NCBI GenBank assembly: GCA_022846095.1
Contig: AP025583.1
Location: 1,984,001-2,048,000, forward strand
Origin: Oscillospiraceae bacterium
GTDB taxonomy: Bacteria; Bacillota; Clostridia; Oscillospirales; Oscillospiraceae
Direction: 5' to 3'
DNA length: 64,000 nucleotides
Shown here: positions 1 to 6,894 of the stretch, in pieces
Numbering within the stretch: the stretch's first letter is position 1
Layout: each line of letters begins with the position of its first letter
The notes under the pieces: generated by a model
The model's input: the letters and a program-made list of their open reading frames with translations, nothing else
Databases searched by the model: none
Told to the model about the DNA's origin: nothing
Made by a program: the position numbers and the translations under genes

Positions 1-312
1 GGGGCGCGAATCGAGATCGTGGACAACGGGAAGGCCTGCGTGGAGCGGTTTGAGCGCGAAGCGCCCGGCAGCTTCGATCTGATCCTGATGGACGTGCAGA
101 TGCCGGTGATGAACGGCTATGAGGCCACCAGGCGCATTCGGGCCATGGACCGCCCGGACGCCGCGGCCATCCCCATCTTCGCCATGACGGCGGACGCCTT
201 CGCGGAGGACGTCGAGGCGGCGAAAAAGGCCGGGATGAACAGCCACCTGGCCAAGCCGCTGGATATTCCCGTCATGCTGCGGGAGATACAGCGCTACCTG
301 GGCCCGTCCTGA
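1..312 (+). CDS. C-terminal receiver domain of a hybrid sensor histidine kinase (5' truncated)
   Basis: The reading frame is open from base 1, so the gene begins upstream of the window and only the last ~103 residues are seen. They form a CheY-like receiver domain. The phospho-acceptor Asp sits in the LILMDVQMPVMNGYEA block, the conserved Thr in AMTADAF and the conserved Lys in HLAKPLD. The opening GARIEIVDNG is typical of receivers attached to the C-terminus of hybrid kinases rather than of free response regulators, and no output domain follows. The kinase part, and so the signal, cannot be judged. A strong hairpin follows the stop codon. Confidence 0.85.
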   Translation, partial: GARIEIVDNGKACVERFEREAPGSFDLILMDVQMPVMNGYEATRRIRAMDRPDAAAIPIFAMTADAFAEDVEAAKKAGMNSHLAKPLDIPVMLREIQRYLGPS

Positions 313-322
313 GGCGGGGAGA

Positions 323-352
323 GGGCCGGCAAGCGGCTTCGCTTGCCGGCCC
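323..352 (+). terminator. hairpin after the hybrid kinase gene
   Basis: A perfect 12-bp stem (323-334 with 341-352) closes a 6-nt loop just after the stop codon. There is no real T-run behind it, so it is either a weak intrinsic terminator or a 3'-end-protecting hairpin. Confidence 0.55.
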
Positions 353-398
353 TTCGCGCACCCCGGAGGGGCAGTTCCGCAACGGACGCACATTGCGC

Positions 399-427
399 TT
401 GAAAGCGGGCCCCCGGCGTGGTAGCAT
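399..427 (+). promoter_or_regulatory. sigma-A type promoter for the SLH-HtrA protease gene
   Basis: TTGAAA at 399-404 and TAGCAT at 422-427 are separated by exactly 17 bp, about 33 bp ahead of the start codon. An AAAGGAG ribosome binding site lies in between. Confidence 0.65.
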
Positions 428-459
428 AGAGGGGAGAACATCAGAAAAGGAGTACTCCA

Positions 460-2337
460 ATGAAAAAGCGATTCAACCGGGCGCTGGCCCTGGCGCTGTG
501 CCTGATGCTGACCTTCTCTGTAACGGCCGCCTCCGCCGGGGCGGAGGACTATACGCCCTACGCCGAGAGCCTGTCGGAGCTGGGTGTATTCAAGGGGACG
601 GGCAGCGGCTTTGCGCTGGACCGCACGGCCACCCGCATCGAGGGCGTGGTCATGCTGGTGCGCCTGATGGGCGGCGAGGCGGAGGCCCAGGCCATGGCGG
701 GGGAGGCCATCCCCTTTACCGACGTGCAGAGCTGGGCCTCCGGCTACGTGGCCTACGCCTGGAAAAACGGCCTGACCAACGGCACCGGCGGGACCACCTT
801 CGGCTCGGATAACCTGCTGGACGCCCGGATGTACGTGACCTTCCTGCTGCGCTGCCTGGGCTACCGGGACAGCGAGGGGGACTTCTCCTACGCCCAGGCC
901 CTGGACTTCGCCGCCTCCATCGGCCTGCTGGATAACGCGCTGAAGGCCTCCGTCCAGAGCGGCGCCTTCCTCAGGGGGCACGTGGCCCGCCTGTCCTACG
1001 AGGCGCTGCGCTTCCCCTGCAAGGGGAGCGACGCGCTGCTGATCGAAAAGCTGTCGGGGGAGGGGAAAATCGACGCCGCGGTGGCCAACCGGTTCCTCTC
1101 GGGCGCCGTGCAGTCCTCCGGGACCTCCGGCGAGCTCACCACGGCGGACATCGCCGAGAACACCGCCAGCATGGTGCTGGTGCTGTGCCAGGTGCCGGAG
1201 GGCAGCGTCCAGGGCAGCGGTATCATCATCGGCGCGGACGGCACCATCGTCACCAACTACCACGTGATAGACGGGGCCAGCTCCATCAAGCTGGAGTTTG
1301 ACGACGGCACCTGGTACGAGGGCGCGGTTTACATCCAGGACTACAGCGCCGCGGAGGATCTGGCGGTGCTGAAAATCGACAAGACCGGCCTCACCCCCGC
1401 CAAGCTGGGCGATTCCGACCAGGTGCGGGTGGGGGAGAAGGTGGTGGCCATCGGCAGCCCCTACGGCTACTTCAACACCGTGAGCGAGGGCATCGTCTCC
1501 TCGGTGCGCGGCGGCGAGATCCAGACCACCGCCGCCATCAGCCACGGCAGCAGCGGCGGCGCCCTCTTCAACGGCAAGGGCGAGGTGATCGGGGTCACCT
1601 CCGCCGGGGTGGACGTGGCCCAGAACCTGGGCTTCGCCATCCCCATCAACGAGGTGAAGGCGCTGGACCAGAAGCGGATGCTCTCCCTGTCCGCTTTCTC
1701 CAGGGAGGCCCCGCCCCCCGCGCCGGAGAACCTGCGCCTGACCCAGGAGGACGGGGAGTCGGTCTACCTCCAGTGGAACCCGGTGGAGGGCGCCGACTGC
1801 TACTACTTCTACTACTCCAAGGCCACCGACAGCTCCTACACCCGTATGGAAAAGGACGGCAAGCCCGTCCGTTTCACCTGGCAGGAGGGCTGGTCCGCCC
1901 AGTACTACGGACTGGAGGAGGGCCAGGTCTACGAGGTGGCGGTGAGCGCGGTGAAGGGGGAGCAGGAGTCGGCCCTCTCCGCCAGCCTGGTCTTCACCAA
2001 GCGCGCGGCCGGCGGCCAGGGCGGGAACTACGATTCCATCCCCTACTACACCGACGCCTGGTGGGTGCCCGACTTCGGGGCCATGTACGGCGTGTCCGCC
2101 AGCTACCACGCTGACGAGCAGGGAGTTATCCTCTACTCCTACCAGAGCTACGCCAGCGGCGACGTGACGGACTACCAGAACGTGCTCAAGCAGGTGGGCT
2201 ACGTATACGACCCCACGGCGGCCGCCCGGCTCACCAGCTTCAACAAGCCCATGTGCTACTACAACCCCACCACCAGCCGGATGATTGTCACCGATACGGA
2301 GCGGGACGGCTCCTTCTCCATCTACACCGTCCGATAA
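460..2337 (+). CDS. secreted SLH-domain HtrA-like serine protease with a fibronectin type III module
   Basis: A 625-residue exported protein. It starts with a clear signal peptide (KKR, hydrophobic core, ASA cleavage region near residue 26), followed by S-layer-homology-like repeats (~30-140) that would anchor it to the cell wall. A trypsin-fold HtrA/DegP-type protease domain follows (~230-400). The triad is visible as His268 (TNYHVIDG), Asp300 (EDLAVLKID) and Ser365 (GSSGGALF). A fibronectin type III module (~412-515) replaces the PDZ domains usual in HtrA. The last ~110 residues are Tyr/Ser-rich and unrecognised. It is likely a surface quality-control or processing protease. Start supported by AAAGGAG 8 nt upstream. 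The gene stands alone between hairpins. Confidence 0.85.
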   Translation: MKKRFNRALALALCLMLTFSVTAASAGAEDYTPYAESLSELGVFKGTGSGFALDRTATRIEGVVMLVRLMGGEAEAQAMAGEAIPFTDVQSWASGYVAYAWKNGLTNGTGGTTFGSDNLLDARMYVTFLLRCLGYRDSEGDFSYAQALDFAASIGLLDNALKASVQSGAFLRGHVARLSYEALRFPCKGSDALLIEKLSGEGKIDAAVANRFLSGAVQSSGTSGELTTADIAENTASMVLVLCQVPEGSVQGSGIIIGADGTIVTNYHVIDGASSIKLEFDDGTWYEGAVYIQDYSAAEDLAVLKIDKTGLTPAKLGDSDQVRVGEKVVAIGSPYGYFNTVSEGIVSSVRGGEIQTTAAISHGSSGGALFNGKGEVIGVTSAGVDVAQNLGFAIPINEVKALDQKRMLSLSAFSREAPPPAPENLRLTQEDGESVYLQWNPVEGADCYYFYYSKATDSSYTRMEKDGKPVRFTWQEGWSAQYYGLEEGQVYEVAVSAVKGEQESALSASLVFTKRAAGGQGGNYDSIPYYTDAWWVPDFGAMYGVSASYHADEQGVILYSYQSYASGDVTDYQNVLKQVGYVYDPTAAARLTSFNKPMCYYNPTTSRMIVTDTERDGSFSIYTVR

Positions 2338-2343
2338 ATATGT

Positions 2344-2377
2344 GGGAGGGCGCCGGGCAGGGTTCCGGCGCCCTCCC
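2344..2377 (+). terminator. hairpin after the SLH-HtrA protease gene
   Basis: A perfect 13-bp GC-rich stem (2344-2356 with 2365-2377) with an 8-nt loop begins 6 nt after the stop codon. A poly-T tail is lacking, so termination may be partly factor-dependent. Confidence 0.6.
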
Positions 2378-2449
2378 GCCGCGCTTAAAGCTGTTTACAT
2401 ACTGTTCACAGGCCGTTTATAAACTGTCCAAGCATTGCCAGGGCGGGTA

Positions 2450-2458
2450 TGGTATAGT
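2450..2458 (+). promoter_or_regulatory. extended -10 promoter-like element in a gene-free gap
   Basis: TG-G-TATAGT at 2450-2458 resembles an extended -10 element. No -35 box at proper spacing is seen. Between it and the terminator at 2553-2581 there is no credible gene, only a 7-bp hairpin (2492-2509). Confidence 0.3.
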
Positions 2459-2552
2459 TCGGTTACAGCAAAGAAAGGTATGGCAGAAAACAACACGGCG
2501 AGCCGTGTTTGCATATAAATTGTTTACCCTCTCTTCTTTTCTTCGGAAAAAA

Positions 2553-2581
2553 GCCCGCCGGACATGCCGGCGGGCTTTTTT
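2553..2581. terminator. bidirectional intrinsic terminator
   Basis: A 9-bp GC-rich stem (2553-2561 with 2567-2575) is flanked by A6 on the left and T6 on the right, so it works in both directions. It directly follows the ferredoxin gene on the minus strand and would also end any plus-strand transcript from about 2465. Confidence 0.85.
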
Positions 2582-2586
2582 CTGCG

Positions 2587-2772
2587 CTATTCCACGTAGA
2601 TAATACTCACAGGGCAGTTTGCCGCGGCCTCCTTGGCCAGGGCCTCGGTGGCGGCGTCGGGCTGGCGGTAGGCCTCGGCCAGGCCGTCGTCGGCGATGCG
2701 GAAGACCTCGGGACAGGTGGCGGCGCACAGGCCGCAGCTGATGCAGTCGTTGCGTTCGATGGAAACCTCCAT
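2587..2772 (-). CDS. small 4Fe-4S ferredoxin
   Basis: A 61-residue electron carrier. The cluster-binding segment is CISCGLCAATCP near the N-terminus, with a distal NCP near the C-terminus. That gives five cysteines, as in single-cluster [4Fe-4S] ferredoxins with one extra Cys. An in-frame GTG lies 9 nt upstream, but GGAAG would then abut it. The ATG at 2772 has an 8-nt spacing and is preferred. It is cytoplasmic, and its partner cannot be told from the context. Transcription ends at the bidirectional terminator just downstream. Confidence 0.9.
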   Translation of the reverse strand: MEVSIERNDCISCGLCAATCPEVFRIADDGLAEAYRQPDAATEALAKEAAANCPVSIIYVE

Positions 2773-2818
2773 GGGGCTCACTTCCTTTCCCGGGTTAGGA
2801 TGTCCTGGAACGTCAAAA

Positions 2819-3142
2819 TTAAAACGGCCCCGGTTTTAAATAGTCGAGGAGCGTGTCGAGGAAGTCCCCTACGGTGGGGCAGGTGGTGGGACGGCATCTT
2901 GCGATTTTGAAGAAGGCCTCTTTGTTGCCGTGGTTCCAGAAGGTGCGGATGGCGTACTGCATATTTTTGTACAGCGCCTCGCCGGTGATGCCATAGCTTT
3001 GCGCAACCTCCGCGCAAAGATCGCGCGTGGTTGGTTTTTTCGTCCCCTCCCGCTCGGTGAGCAGCGCCATACACCGGATAATGGCGTGATAGCCGCTCAG
3101 ATTTGGACGGATGCCAATGTCGCGCAGTGCTGTTCTCAACAT
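2819..3142 (-). CDS. stand-alone Spo0A C-terminal (DNA-binding) domain protein
   Basis: A 107-residue protein matching only the effector domain of the sporulation master regulator Spo0A. The stretch from DIGIRPNLSGYHAI through LCAEVAQSYGITGEALYKNM to AIRTFWNHGN follows the helix pattern of Spo0A_C, including the recognition-helix area. There is no receiver domain before it, and the DNA upstream (3143-3512) encodes none, so this is not a visible truncation. Family knowledge would suggest binding to 0A-box-like DNA without phosphorylation control; that is inference. It lies 46 bp upstream of the ferredoxin gene on the same strand and the two could be co-transcribed. Confidence 0.8.
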   Translation of the reverse strand: MLRTALRDIGIRPNLSGYHAIIRCMALLTEREGTKKPTTRDLCAEVAQSYGITGEALYKNMQYAIRTFWNHGNKEAFFKIARCRPTTCPTVGDFLDTLLDYLKPGPF

Positions 3143-3205
3143 GCCCGAAATCCCCCCAATATATCAGATAATTCCATGGTACGACAGGATTCGGCGGGGC
3201 GGGGG

Positions 3206-3211
3206 ATTATA
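3206..3211 (-). promoter_or_regulatory. -10 element upstream of the Spo0A_C-like gene
   Basis: On the minus strand TATAAT occurs 64 bp before the start codon. A weak CTGTCG at 3231-3236 (19-bp spacing) is the only -35 candidate. Low-confidence promoter. Confidence 0.35.
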
Positions 3212-3265
3212 GAAAAAACAAGGCAGGAAACGACAGTTTTCGCGGCGGGTCCATGGTGCAAAAAC

Positions 3266-3310
3266 AGCAGGGTCTGCTTTTCGGAGTGGGAACGAAAAGC
3301 AGACCCTGCT
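3266..3310 (-). terminator. perfect 18-bp inverted repeat (minus-strand terminator-like)
   Basis: 3266-3283 is the exact reverse complement of 3293-3310, around a 9-nt loop. Read on the minus strand the stem is followed by GTTTTTGC, so it looks like an intrinsic terminator for leftward transcription. No gene on that strand ends here. The whole interval 3143-3512 holds no credible coding region. Confidence 0.5.
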
Positions 3311-3390
3311 TCAGGCGGGCTCATGACCACGGGCGGCCCGGAGATAGCTCTGGGCCGGAGACCGTGTAGGACAGAACGATTGATCGATAA

Positions 3391-3399
3391 TGATATAAT
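3391..3399 (+). promoter_or_regulatory. consensus extended -10 promoter without an evident gene
   Basis: TG-A-TATAAT at 3391-3399 is a full consensus extended -10 element. An AAAAGGAGGGA ribosome-binding-like sequence follows at about 3410-3420. No start codon at usual spacing opens a sizeable reading frame; the longest nearby frame, from ATG 3403, gives 23 codons. It may drive a small RNA or be the remnant of a lost gene. Confidence 0.4.
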
Positions 3400-3481
3400 A
3401 GCATGTTCCAAAAGGAGGGACAATATCCAAGCTGTGTATATTACAGACGGCGCAGAAGCGCAAAGTTGGCGTAAAAAAGAG

Positions 3482-3509
3482 AAGGCCGCCGGCAACTGCC
3501 GGCGGCCTT
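3482..3509 (-). terminator. intrinsic terminator of the decayed XRE regulator gene
   Basis: A perfect 12-bp stem (3482-3493 with 3498-3509) has a 4-nt loop. On the minus strand it is followed by a TCTCTTTTTT run. It sits 4 nt past the remnant stop codon at 3513-3515. Confidence 0.75.
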
Positions 3510-3512
3510 AAG

Positions 3513-3772
3513 CTATTGGGTTGCGCCCTGCTGCCTTCCCGTTCGCCGCAGCATGCACAGCGCAGCGATCAGGAGCAGCGTGAACAGGCGGAGGCAGTTC
3601 ATCTCGGGCGCGTAAACTAGCGTGAAAAAGGTCAGCCGCCAGCTGATCCCCGTGGCCTAACGCAGATACAAATCCACGGTGAAACAGACCGCCCAGCCAG
3701 CAGATCGGCCAGATCGCCCTGCGACAGATTCTTCCGGCTGCGCAGGCGGTAGATGTTCTCGCCCAGGCTCAT
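3513..3772 (-). pseudogene. degraded XRE-family HTH regulator with C-terminal membrane segment
   Basis: From an ATG at 3772 with a GAGGGG ribosome binding site, the protein begins MSLGENIYRLRSRKNLSQGD, a classical XRE helix-turn-helix start. It then loses the expected recognition helix after LLAGRSVSPW and runs into an early stop near 3659 (a minus-strand TAG). In another frame, bases 3513-3656 still encode a hydrophobic C-terminal segment (FTLLLIAALCML) ending at TAG 3513. The family form HTH-linker-membrane helix is therefore broken by an internal deletion plus frameshift. Promoter and terminator remain intact, suggesting recent decay. Confidence 0.65.
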
Positions 3773-3804
3773 GATAGAGCACCCCTCTTTCCTGTGTTTC
3801 CTGT

Positions 3805-3813
3805 ATGATACCA
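3805..3813 (-). promoter_or_regulatory. extended -10 promoter of the XRE pseudogene
   Basis: On the minus strand TG-G-TATCAT lies 33 bp ahead of the pseudogene start. A TTGGCA further upstream is too distant (21 bp) to be a good -35. Confidence 0.4.
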
Positions 3814-3870
3814 CTTTGGGGTGCGGAAGTCTGCCAAGCCGCCTTGAAGCTTTAGCAACCGGCGGTTGCG

Positions 3871-4908
3871 CTATGCGCGTATGGCCCAGCGCAGCTTGGT
3901 GGAGCGGGCGCGGGGGTTCTGAAAGCACTCCTGGCCGGAGGGGCGGATCACGTCCCCGGCCACCTGGCTGTAAACGCCCTCACGAAGGTGCTGCTTAAAC
4001 GCCTGTTTCACCAGGCGGTCCTCGCCGGAGTGGAAGGTCAGGACCGCCGCCCGCCCGCCGCCCGCCAGGACGCCGGGCAGCTTGTCCAGAAAGGAGTAGA
4101 GGGCCTCGAACTCGCTGTTGACGTCAATCCGCAGGGCCTGGAAGGTGCGCTGGCAGGACTTCTTCACGGCCTGCTTCCGCTCCCCGGCGGGGAGGAAGGA
4201 GAGGGCCTGCTCAACGAGGGCGGACAGCTCCCTCGTGGTCTCCACCACGCCGCCCTGCCGGAGGCGCTGCGTGACGGCGCGGGCGATGGGCCCGGCGTAG
4301 GGCTCGTCCGCGTTCTCGGCCAGCAAGGCGGCCAGCTCGGCCTCGTCCAGCTCCCGCAGGCGCTGGGCCGCGGTGACGCCGGAGGTGGGGTCCAGCCGCA
4401 GGTCCAGCGGGCCGTCGTGCTTGAAGGTGAAGCCCCGCTCCGGATTGTCGATCTGCATGGAGGACACGCCCAGATCCGCCAGCACGAAGTCGAATTTCAC
4501 GCCGGGGGCCACCTGGTCCAGCTGGGCGAAATTCATCCGCTTCACAGTGAGGATTTTTGGGCCGTAGCCCAGCCCCTCCAGCCGCGCCCGCGTCTTTGCG
4601 GACTCCACGGGGTCCACGTCGGTGGCGTAGAGGTGCCCCCGCCCCTGGAGCCGCTCCAGCATTTTCTGGGTGTGGCCGCCGTAGCCCAGGGTGGCGTCGC
4701 AGCCAATCTGCCCGGGCTGAATCTGGAGGAAGTCCAGGATCTCGTCCACCATGATGGGCAGATGCATCCCCGCGGGGGTTTTGCCGCGCTGAATGATCGC
4801 CTCCACGTCAGCCTTGTATTTTTCCGGGGAGAGCTCCTTGTATTTTTCCCGGTAATTCCGGGGGTGAGTGCCCTGATACCGCACACGGCGCTTGTGCTCC
4901 TGCTCCAT
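3871..4908 (-). CDS. rsmH: 16S rRNA (cytosine-1402 N4)-methyltransferase RsmH
   Basis: 345 residues. RsmH uses SAM to methylate the N4 of C1402 in the decoding centre of 16S rRNA. Family signatures are present: HLPIMVDEILDFL near the N-terminus, the SAM loop DATLGYGGHT, LADLGVSSMQID, NPERGFTF, LDLRLDPTSG and the C-terminal TFHSGEDRLVK. The N-terminus carries a basic extension (HKRRVRYQGTHPRNY) that precedes the usual start of the fold. The ATG at 4908 is chosen because AAGGAG lies 9 nt upstream; a longer in-frame option to 4974 would run into the terminator stem of the tRNA gene. It is not in the usual mraZ-rsmH-ftsL cluster here. Confidence 0.93.
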   Translation of the reverse strand: MEQEHKRRVRYQGTHPRNYREKYKELSPEKYKADVEAIIQRGKTPAGMHLPIMVDEILDFLQIQPGQIGCDATLGYGGHTQKMLERLQGRGHLYATDVDPVESAKTRARLEGLGYGPKILTVKRMNFAQLDQVAPGVKFDFVLADLGVSSMQIDNPERGFTFKHDGPLDLRLDPTSGVTAAQRLRELDEAELAALLAENADEPYAGPIARAVTQRLRQGGVVETTRELSALVEQALSFLPAGERKQAVKKSCQRTFQALRIDVNSEFEALYSFLDKLPGVLAGGGRAAVLTFHSGEDRLVKQAFKQHLREGVYSQVAGDVIRPSGQECFQNPRARSTKLRWAIRA

Positions 4909-4958
4909 AAACCTTAACTCCTTCGGCGCTGCCGCTTTTAAACAATGATTGTAATTGG

Positions 4959-4990
4959 AAAAGGCCGCCGACACTTGTCGGCGGCCTTTT
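4959..4990 (-). terminator. intrinsic terminator of the tRNA-Pro gene
   Basis: A 14-bp stem (4959-4972 with 4977-4990) with a 4-nt loop and T4 on the minus strand begins 5 nt beyond the CCA end of the tRNA. It separates the tRNA transcript from rsmH. Confidence 0.85.
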
Positions 4991-4994
4991 CATT

Positions 4995-5071
4995 TGGTCG
5001 GAGTGCCGGGATTCGAACCCGGGGCCTCATGGACCCGAACCATGCGCGATACCAAACTTCGCCACACCCCG
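4995..5071 (-). tRNA. tRNA-Pro (anticodon CGG)
   Basis: A 77-nt cloverleaf on the minus strand. The acceptor CGGGGTG pairs with CACTCCG. The anticodon stem is CATGG/CCATG around loop TTCGGGT, giving anticodon CGG, which reads codon CCG. The T arm is CCGGG-TTCGAAT-CCCGG, with discriminator A and an encoded CCA end. CCG is a frequent proline codon in this GC-rich DNA. The gene has its own consensus promoter and terminator. Confidence 0.95.
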
Positions 5072-5087
5072 ATACAGACTGAAAGTT

Positions 5088-5116
5088 ATTATAGTGGCTT
5101 TGGGAGCGGTTGTCAA
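5088..5116 (-). promoter_or_regulatory. full-consensus sigma-A promoter of tRNA-Pro
   Basis: On the minus strand TTGACA (5111-5116) and TATAAT (5088-5093) are both perfect, with a 17-bp spacer, 16 bp ahead of the mature tRNA 5' end. The following gap, 5117-5251, shows no further gene. Confidence 0.92.
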
Positions 5117-5251
5117 GGAGTTCCGCGCCGGGAAGCTGGAAAAATAAGCACGCAGCGGAACCGGGCCAGTCCGAAAACCTGGCATACACCCCGTCCTCCC
5201 CGCGTATAGATGTTCTGAATCAGAATCCGTACAGAAGGGAAGGTCGCCGGA

Positions 5252-6274
5252 ATGGAGACAGCCTATCGGGAATGGGAGAAGAGGCGGCAGGATAGGCCGG
5301 CCGGGCGCCGCACGGCCGGCCGGGGCAAGACGGGAGCCAAGCGGGCACTGGGGGCGCGGGAGCGCCGCAGGCTGCTCCAGCTCCTGGTCTGCGTCGTGCT
5401 CTTTTTAGTGGTATTTATCGGCAAGGGGGTATTCCCGGACAGGCTCTCCGCCATGCGGGACAAGATGCTGGAGACCATCCGGGCGGATACGGACTTCAAA
5501 GCGGCCTTCGCCAGCCTGGGCCGCTCCATCTCGGCGGGGGAGCCCGTGCTGGACACCCTGGGGGATCTGTGGGTGGACGTGTTCGGCGGGGGGACGGTGA
5601 CGGTCTCCTTCACCGAGCCGCTGGAGCACGCCCCGTCCTACCGGGCGGAGCAGGCCTTTTTCGCCGACCCGGACAAAATGGGCGTGGTGTTCCATCTGGC
5701 GGGGGTGGAGCCCCCCGCGGAGCAGACCGCGCCGCCGCCCGCCGAGGTGCAGCCTGCGGCCCCGGCCGAGCCCGAGCCTGTGCCCGCCCAGCCGGAGCCT
5801 GCGGAGCCCACGGTGATCCAAATGCCCTACGACGGCGCCGCGCTGCCCGACAACACCACCATGGATAAATACGCCCTGGGCCTGGCCCAGACCGCCACGC
5901 CCGCGCTGGGGTGGGTATCCTCCGCCTTCGGCTGGCGGGAACACCCGGTGGACGGTGGAGAGAAGTTCCACAACGGGGTGGATCTGGCGGTAAACGACGG
6001 CACCGATGTGAAGGCCTTCGCCGACGGCGTGGTGGACTACATCGGGGAGAGCCCCATCTACGGGCAGTACCTGCAGCTCAGGCACGCGGGGGGCGTGACC
6101 ACCTTTTACGCCCATTGCAGCAGGCTCTGCGTCCAGCAGGGGCAGACCGTGACGGTGGGGGAGAAGGTGGCCGAGTCGGGGGAGACGGGCAACGCCACCG
6201 GGCCCCATCTGCACTTTGAGATCAAGCTCAACGGCGTGCGCCTCAACCCCGTGTACTATATAGAAACCGAGTAA
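5252..6274 (+). CDS. spoIVFA: SpoIVFA-like M23 (LytM) membrane protein
   Basis: 340 residues with a basic cytoplasmic N-terminus, one membrane helix (~42-58), a Pro/Glu/Ala-rich linker (~150-185) and a C-terminal LytM domain (~220-335). In Bacillus, SpoIVFA holds SpoIVFB in the outer forespore membrane and inhibits it until a forespore signal arrives. The name rests on the one-base overlap with a SpoIVFB-like protease and the matching layout. The zinc-site residues of active M23 peptidases are kept: His240 and Asp244 in FHNGVDL, and His319/His321 in HLHFE. A true LytM hydrolase is therefore an alternative. Ribosome binding site GGGAAGG. Confidence 0.75.
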   Translation: METAYREWEKRRQDRPAGRRTAGRGKTGAKRALGARERRRLLQLLVCVVLFLVVFIGKGVFPDRLSAMRDKMLETIRADTDFKAAFASLGRSISAGEPVLDTLGDLWVDVFGGGTVTVSFTEPLEHAPSYRAEQAFFADPDKMGVVFHLAGVEPPAEQTAPPPAEVQPAAPAEPEPVPAQPEPAEPTVIQMPYDGAALPDNTTMDKYALGLAQTATPALGWVSSAFGWREHPVDGGEKFHNGVDLAVNDGTDVKAFADGVVDYIGESPIYGQYLQLRHAGGVTTFYAHCSRLCVQQGQTVTVGEKVAESGETGNATGPHLHFEIKLNGVRLNPVYYIETE

Positions 6275-6885
6275 TGCTGCGCTGGGGGAGAATCGAGGTG
6301 AGCGGCGGCTTCCTGCTGGTGGCCGCGGCGCTGTACTATCTGGACACACAGAACCTGCTGCCCTGGGCGGCGGCGGCCTGCGCCCTGCACGAGCTGGGGC
6401 ACTATCTGGTCATCCGCCTCTTCGGCGGGCGGGTGGCGGCGCTGCGGCTGAGCTGCACCGGGGCTGAGATGGCCCTCTCCGCCCGGCGGCCCCTCCCGGA
6501 GCTGGGGGCCTTCTGCGCCGCCCTGGCCGGGCCGGGGATGAACCTGCTGCTGGCGGCCTGCTCCGTGCGCCTGGCGGCGGTGGGGCTGGGGGAGAATTTT
6601 TACGTCTTTGCCGGGCTCAACCTGGGTATGGCCTGCTTCAACCTGCTGCCCGTGGCCCCGCTGGACGGGGGGCGGGCGCTGCGGAGCCTGGCGGCCCTGC
6701 TGTGGTCCGGGGCGCTGGGGGAGCGGCTGGTGCGGTTAAGCTCCCTGGCGGTCTCCCTGGCGCTGACGGTGGGGGGCGGCGTGCTGGTGCTGCGGGGGCG
6801 GGCCAACTTCACGCTGCTGATCACCGCCTGCTGGCTGCTGGCCGCGTCGGCGCCGAAAGGGGCAAAAAAGCGGGCTTTTTCGTGA
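6274..6885 (+). CDS. spoIVFB: SpoIVFB-like site-2 membrane metalloprotease (M50)
   Basis: 203 residues, almost entirely hydrophobic with about five to six membrane segments. The zinc motif is His39-Glu40-x-x-His43 (ALHELGHYL), and the third ligand is Asp131 in NLLPVAPLDGGRAL. SpoIVFB cleaves the pro-sequence of pro-sigma-K in the mother cell. The start codon overlaps the stop of the SpoIVFA-like gene (TAATG), implying coupled translation. Bacillus SpoIVFB is about 288 residues, with a C-terminal CBS domain; this protein ends right after the last membrane segments, so the CBS domain is missing. Confidence 0.82.
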   Translation: MLRWGRIEVSGGFLLVAAALYYLDTQNLLPWAAAACALHELGHYLVIRLFGGRVAALRLSCTGAEMALSARRPLPELGAFCAALAGPGMNLLLAACSVRLAAVGLGENFYVFAGLNLGMACFNLLPVAPLDGGRALRSLAALLWSGALGERLVRLSSLAVSLALTVGGGVLVLRGRANFTLLITACWLLAASAPKGAKKRAFS

Positions 6886-6894
6886 AACTTGTGC

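Noticed and set aside
3136-3495. 119-codon minus-strand frame over the gene-free segment
   Set aside because: It spans a terminator hairpin and a consensus promoter, has no recognisable domain and no good ribosome binding site.
5183-5190. CATACACC as sigma-E -10 for spoIVFA
   Set aside because: No matching -35 at the right distance, and the distance to the gene is long.
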